From the NCBI GenBank assembly GCA_033809415.1, contig JAPXLT010000011.1, forward strand, positions 1 through 35,471: a stretch of 35,471 nucleotides of DNA, given 5' to 3'. Below are positions 32,258-35,471 of this stretch, piece by piece (position 1 is the stretch's first letter; each line of letters begins with the position of its first letter). Origin of the DNA: JAQVUB01 sp033809415 (GTDB lineage Bacteria > Verrucomicrobiota > Lentisphaeria > Oligosphaerales > Oligosphaeraceae). The position numbers were made by a program, and so were the translations under genes. The notes under the pieces are model-generated. The model worked only from the letters and a program-made list of their open reading frames with translations, was not told the DNA's origin and did no database searches.

Positions 32258-33193
32258 ATGACTGCCAACGAAAGATGGGATAGTCAATGCCATAATTGGG
32301 AGTTGTTTGCCTGGGCTGCAACGATATTTCAAGGAGCAGGAAGTTCTTGCGCTCGATGGGTTGGGGCACTCATCTTTGCCGTTGCGCTTGGCGCCATGCC
32401 TGCGGTGTTTGCAGAAACAGGAAAGGATTATACATACAGCATAGGCGACGGGAAAGCCACCATGATAAAACCATACGGTGTATTTCTTGGTATAAACGGA
32501 AACGAATACGATAAATTAAAGGAATACCGTCTTGTTGTAATCGAGCCTTCTGAATTCACTTCAGAACAAATTAAGCAATTACATGCGGAAGGGAAAAAAG
32601 TATATGGCTACTTGAATATAGGGGCTGTCGAAGAATATCGGCCATATTTTAATCGTTTTAAAAAACTATTTCTTGGCGTATATGAAGATTGGCCGGATGA
32701 ACGCTGGATTAATGCCGCGGCTCCTGCGTGGCAAAATTTCATAGTCAATGAATTAGGCAGGCAATATTCGGACATGGGATTTGATGGGTTCTTTTTAGAT
32801 AATGCTGATGTGTATTACAACTTTAAAACTGAAGCTATATACCAAGGACTTTGCGCAATTTTACAAGGCTTGAAAAATTACAACATGAAACTTGTAATCA
32901 ATGGCGGTGATACATTTGTAACAAGGTGTATAAACGAAAATAAGTATTTATTTGATGCTGTAAACCAAGAAACAGTATTTACCAGCATAAATTTTGAAAC
33001 TGGAACTTATGGCGCGCAAACAGCAGAAGAAACAACATATTTTAAGGAATATCTCGCAAAAGTTAAAAACTCCGGTTTGTCTGTTTATCTATTAGAGTAT
33101 GCGGCAGATCATACTCTTTCAAAAAAAATAGATGCCTATTGTACAGAAAATGCTTTCATTTGGTATAATGCAAAAAATATGGACTTGAAATAA
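32258..33193 (+). CDS. Secreted GH114-like endo-alpha-1,4-polygalactosaminidase, chimeric base composition
   Basis: This is a 311-aa exported protein. Residues 1-52 form a long N-terminal region ending in a signal peptide (ARWVGALIFAVALGAMPAVFA). The rest fits the GH114/DUF297 TIM-barrel family: YGVFLGINGNEYD, LNIGAVEEYRPYF, the GFDGFFLDNADVY motif with candidate acidic catalytic residues, and KLVINGGDTF. Family members cleave polygalactosamine. Base composition changes sharply inside the gene: 32341-32400, coding for the signal peptide, is 36/60 G+C, whereas 32821-32880 in the catalytic part is 19/60. This suggests an AT-rich foreign catalytic domain joined to a host-type export signal. AAGGA lies about 11 bp before the ATG. 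Confidence 0.82.
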   Translation: MTANERWDSQCHNWELFAWAATIFQGAGSSCARWVGALIFAVALGAMPAVFAETGKDYTYSIGDGKATMIKPYGVFLGINGNEYDKLKEYRLVVIEPSEFTSEQIKQLHAEGKKVYGYLNIGAVEEYRPYFNRFKKLFLGVYEDWPDERWINAAAPAWQNFIVNELGRQYSDMGFDGFFLDNADVYYNFKTEAIYQGLCAILQGLKNYNMKLVINGGDTFVTRCINENKYLFDAVNQETVFTSINFETGTYGAQTAEETTYFKEYLAKVKNSGLSVYLLEYAADHTLSKKIDAYCTENAFIWYNAKNMDLK

Positions 33194-33217
33194 AAACCTT
33201 AACTCGAGGAGTCAATC

Positions 33218-35200
33218 ATGAAGAAATTGTCCGACCTGCTTGTCATCGTAGCTCTGTTTGTCAGCAATGCTTTGCATGCTGACGTGAAACTAGGGGAAAT
33301 CTTTACTGACCATGCGGTGTTGCAGCGCGGTTCGGCGACGGCGGTGTTTGGCACGGCCGATGCAGGCGAAGCCGTTGCTGTGCGCATAGCCACAGCTACA
33401 GCCAATGCCGTGGCCGACGCGGAGGGTCGCTGGCTGCTGCGGATCAATCTCAATGACGTTGGCCCTGGTCCGCATAGCATGGCGGTCAAGGGCGCGAAAA
33501 ACGAGATCATCCTGCAAGACATTCTTGTTGGGCAGGTGTGGCTCTGCAGCGGGCAGTCGAACATGGCATTCGGCTTGTCGGGTGCTTCAGGCGGGCGGGA
33601 TGAAATTGCGCAGGTAAGCAACGAGCGTTTGCGCACCTTCAACGTCAGTTGCGTCGGCGAGGCGAAGCCGGCCACGGTGCTCAAGGGCAGCGGCTGGCAG
33701 CAGACCATCCCGACGAACCGCTATCGCAGCGCCGTAGGTTATTATTTCGCCCGGGAATTGCAACGCGAACTGAATGAGCCGGTGGGCTACATCAATGCAT
33801 CCTGGGGCGGCTCGTGCATCGAGTCGTGGTTGCAGCGGGAAACCGCAGCCGTGTTGTCAGCCGATGCGCGCGCCGATTGGGAAAGGCTTCTTGATGCGTT
33901 GGAGAAGTATCCTGCACGACTCGAACAGTTCCAGCAGGATGTCGCCGCCTGGGAGAAGCAGTATGACCGGGCGGATCGCGAGTCAACGGGCATGCCGGCG
34001 GATGACGCCTGGAAGGACGCCAACCTGGACAAACTACCGGGCAATGGTGCAGGCTGGCTGCGTGCGGTACTGGAGCTGAGCGAGAAGGACATCGCCGGCA
34101 ATGCTTCTTTCAACCTGCGTCACAGTGGCGTTCCCGGCAAGTTGTACTGCAATGGTCAACTGGTCAGAGAGCACAGCCTGGCGATGATTGCGAGCAACAG
34201 CAGCACTTGGGCGGGGATCGACAAAAAATGCCTCCAGCCTGGCAAGAATATTATTGCCTATCGCTATTTCCAACCGGGCGGCGATTTCCGGCTGAATATT
34301 GAATTACGCACAGCGACGGGCGTGGTCAAGCCCAACTGGGAACATAGCATGGAGTACAGCTTCGCGACAAATGCCGAGGCAGACAAAAACTATCCGAAAA
34401 TCTCGAAACGTCCGACGGCGAACAGGACGCCGACTTACCTCTACAACGGCATGATCGCGCCACTGAAACCGTACACACTGGCCGGCGTAATTTGGTACCA
34501 AGGCGAGAGCAATGCCGGCAAGGCGCGTTGGTATCTCGAGCATACCGAGCAGTTAGTCTCGCAGTGGCGCGAGCATTTCAAACACAGTAAGCTGCCATTC
34601 TACTGGTGCCAACTGGCCAACTACAGGGCAAAAGTCGACAAACCGTCGCCGGCCTGCGCCTGGGCGGATTTGCGCGGTGCCCAGACTGCCGCGCAGCGCA
34701 TTCCCCACACGGGACAGGCCGTGCTGATCGATGTCGGCGAATCCGGCGATATTCATCCGCTGGACAAGGAGACGCCTGGCAAGCGCTTGGCAGCGATGGC
34801 GCTCAATGATGTCTATGGCAAGGCGCGACCGAGCCGGGGACCGCAGGCTACGGGCGCAGTGCTCGTTGACGGCAAGATCACCGTGAGTTTTGAGAACCTC
34901 GAAGGCGGTCTGGTGGCTCGCGAATTGCCGGCGCAGTATCCGGTGGCCTTGGCGAGCAATCGCTTCGCGGACCTCAAGCGCAATGCCCCTGGCGGGACGC
35001 TGGAGGGATTTGCCGTGCAAGGAGGCGACAATCAGTGGCAATGGGCCGATGCAGTGATTGTGGACAACAAGGTCATCGTCGATGCCAGCAAGGTCACTGC
35101 TCCCAAGGCACTGGCCTACGGCTGGGAAAACAATCCGACCTGCAATTTGTACAACCAGGCAGGCTTCCCAGCCGTGCCCTTCAAGATAACCCTGCCTTAA
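33218..35200 (+). CDS. Sialate O-acetylesterase (SGNH/SASA family)
   Basis: This is a secreted carbohydrate esterase of 660 aa with signal peptide MKKLSDLLVIVALFVSNALHA. It removes O-acetyl groups from sialic acids or related sugars so that glycans can be further degraded. An N-terminal beta-sandwich (about 22-100) precedes the SGNH hydrolase domain: CSGQSNM with the nucleophile Ser114, GYINASWGGSCIESW, VIWYQGESNAG, and the late DVGESGDIHPLDK segment carrying the Asp/His pair. A jelly-roll-like region (about 270-370) is inserted in the hydrolase, as is usual for this family. GAGGAG lies 6 bp before the ATG. It is 24 bp after the GH114-like gene on the same strand, so the two probably form one transcript. 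Confidence 0.93.
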   Translation: MKKLSDLLVIVALFVSNALHADVKLGEIFTDHAVLQRGSATAVFGTADAGEAVAVRIATATANAVADAEGRWLLRINLNDVGPGPHSMAVKGAKNEIILQDILVGQVWLCSGQSNMAFGLSGASGGRDEIAQVSNERLRTFNVSCVGEAKPATVLKGSGWQQTIPTNRYRSAVGYYFARELQRELNEPVGYINASWGGSCIESWLQRETAAVLSADARADWERLLDALEKYPARLEQFQQDVAAWEKQYDRADRESTGMPADDAWKDANLDKLPGNGAGWLRAVLELSEKDIAGNASFNLRHSGVPGKLYCNGQLVREHSLAMIASNSSTWAGIDKKCLQPGKNIIAYRYFQPGGDFRLNIELRTATGVVKPNWEHSMEYSFATNAEADKNYPKISKRPTANRTPTYLYNGMIAPLKPYTLAGVIWYQGESNAGKARWYLEHTEQLVSQWREHFKHSKLPFYWCQLANYRAKVDKPSPACAWADLRGAQTAAQRIPHTGQAVLIDVGESGDIHPLDKETPGKRLAAMALNDVYGKARPSRGPQATGAVLVDGKITVSFENLEGGLVARELPAQYPVALASNRFADLKRNAPGGTLEGFAVQGGDNQWQWADAVIVDNKVIVDASKVTAPKALAYGWENNPTCNLYNQAGFPAVPFKITLP

Positions 35201-35471
35201 CTCGACCGCGTCCAAAAAGGGCTTCGTGTACATTCTATCCGCAGATTCCGCAGATGGACGCCGATTCCCAGGATTAGGAATTGCTATGACTTCCCGGGGT
35301 TTTCTTTGTTTCAATGTAATGTGTCAGTCTTCTGTAGTGCGTAGTGCGTAGTGCGTGGTGCGTGTGGTGCGGGTCAGACGTGGTGGACGGTGTGGACAGG
35401 GTGGACGGTGTGGATAGGGCAAGGACATCCCCCTGCACCCCACGACAGTCAGAATAATCACAACCGGGACG
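35201..35471. repeat. Repeat block at the right edge of the window
   Basis: No gene is supported. It contains a CCGCAGATT 9-bp repeat pair (about 35239-35256), GTAGTGC 7-bp units (35334-35370), four GTGGACGGT-type 9-bp units (35383-35418), a short CCCTGCA stretch (about 35430-35440) and AATCACAACCGGGACG at the very end (35456-35471), identical to 28453-28468. The block continues past the window. Confidence 0.85.

Overview
The window looks like a chromosomal segment from a Gram-negative, polysaccharide-scavenging bacterium of the PVC group, most likely a Lentisphaerota/Victivallales-type organism. This is inference. It rests on a prepilin-like H-X9-DG protein paired with a large secreted glycan-active protein, several Gfo/Idh/MocA oxidoreductases, a sialate O-acetylesterase, an outer-membrane barrel protein, and intergenic spaces crowded with short repeats. 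I see no rRNA, tRNA, CRISPR array or transposase gene.

Layout. Positions 26-7343 (minus) hold a compact five-gene membrane operon. In transcription order it encodes a polytopic SPFH protein, an HflC-like protein, an HflK-like protein, a P1B-like P-type ATPase that lacks the CPC transport motif, and an ABC ATPase. Then come tsaC (plus), an MFS transporter and an outer-membrane protein (both minus), a Gfo/Idh/MocA oxidoreductase and a metallophosphoesterase (both plus), and an FAD oxidoreductase with an orphan OppD-type ATPase (minus). Positions 16516-20448 hold the secreted glycan-active protein and its prepilin-like partner. Positions 20861-28128 hold a peptidase/AAC(3)-like fusion, a second Gfo/Idh/MocA enzyme and a repeat-built QueG-like iron-sulfur protein, with a divergent AraC regulator. 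Positions 28822-31985 hold an acyl-CoA synthetase, its XRE-cupin neighbour and nagB. Positions 32258-35200 hold a GH114-like protein and a sialate O-acetylesterase. nagB, GH114 and the esterase suggest amino-sugar scavenging.

The most striking signal is between the genes. Three elements of about 250-340 bp (8238-8495, 12692-12940, 20519-20858) share terminal inverted repeats close to CAATACTCTTAACTTAAG, and each is flanked by a 10-bp direct repeat (one perfect, two 9/10). They look like non-autonomous MITE-like transposable elements. The copy in tsaC can be undone on paper: the sequence beyond the right-hand duplication still carries the ancestral end of tsaC in frame. The same end sequences and inner modules recur in other intergenic blocks (11.0-11.5, 23.4-23.7, 28.1-28.8, 32.1 and 35.2-35.5 kb). 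There they are mixed with tandem arrays of 7-, 9- and 11-bp units and REP-like palindromes. Several blocks end exactly at stop codons. This mosaic repeat system and the SPFH/P-type ATPase/ABC operon are the two best candidates for undescribed biology here.
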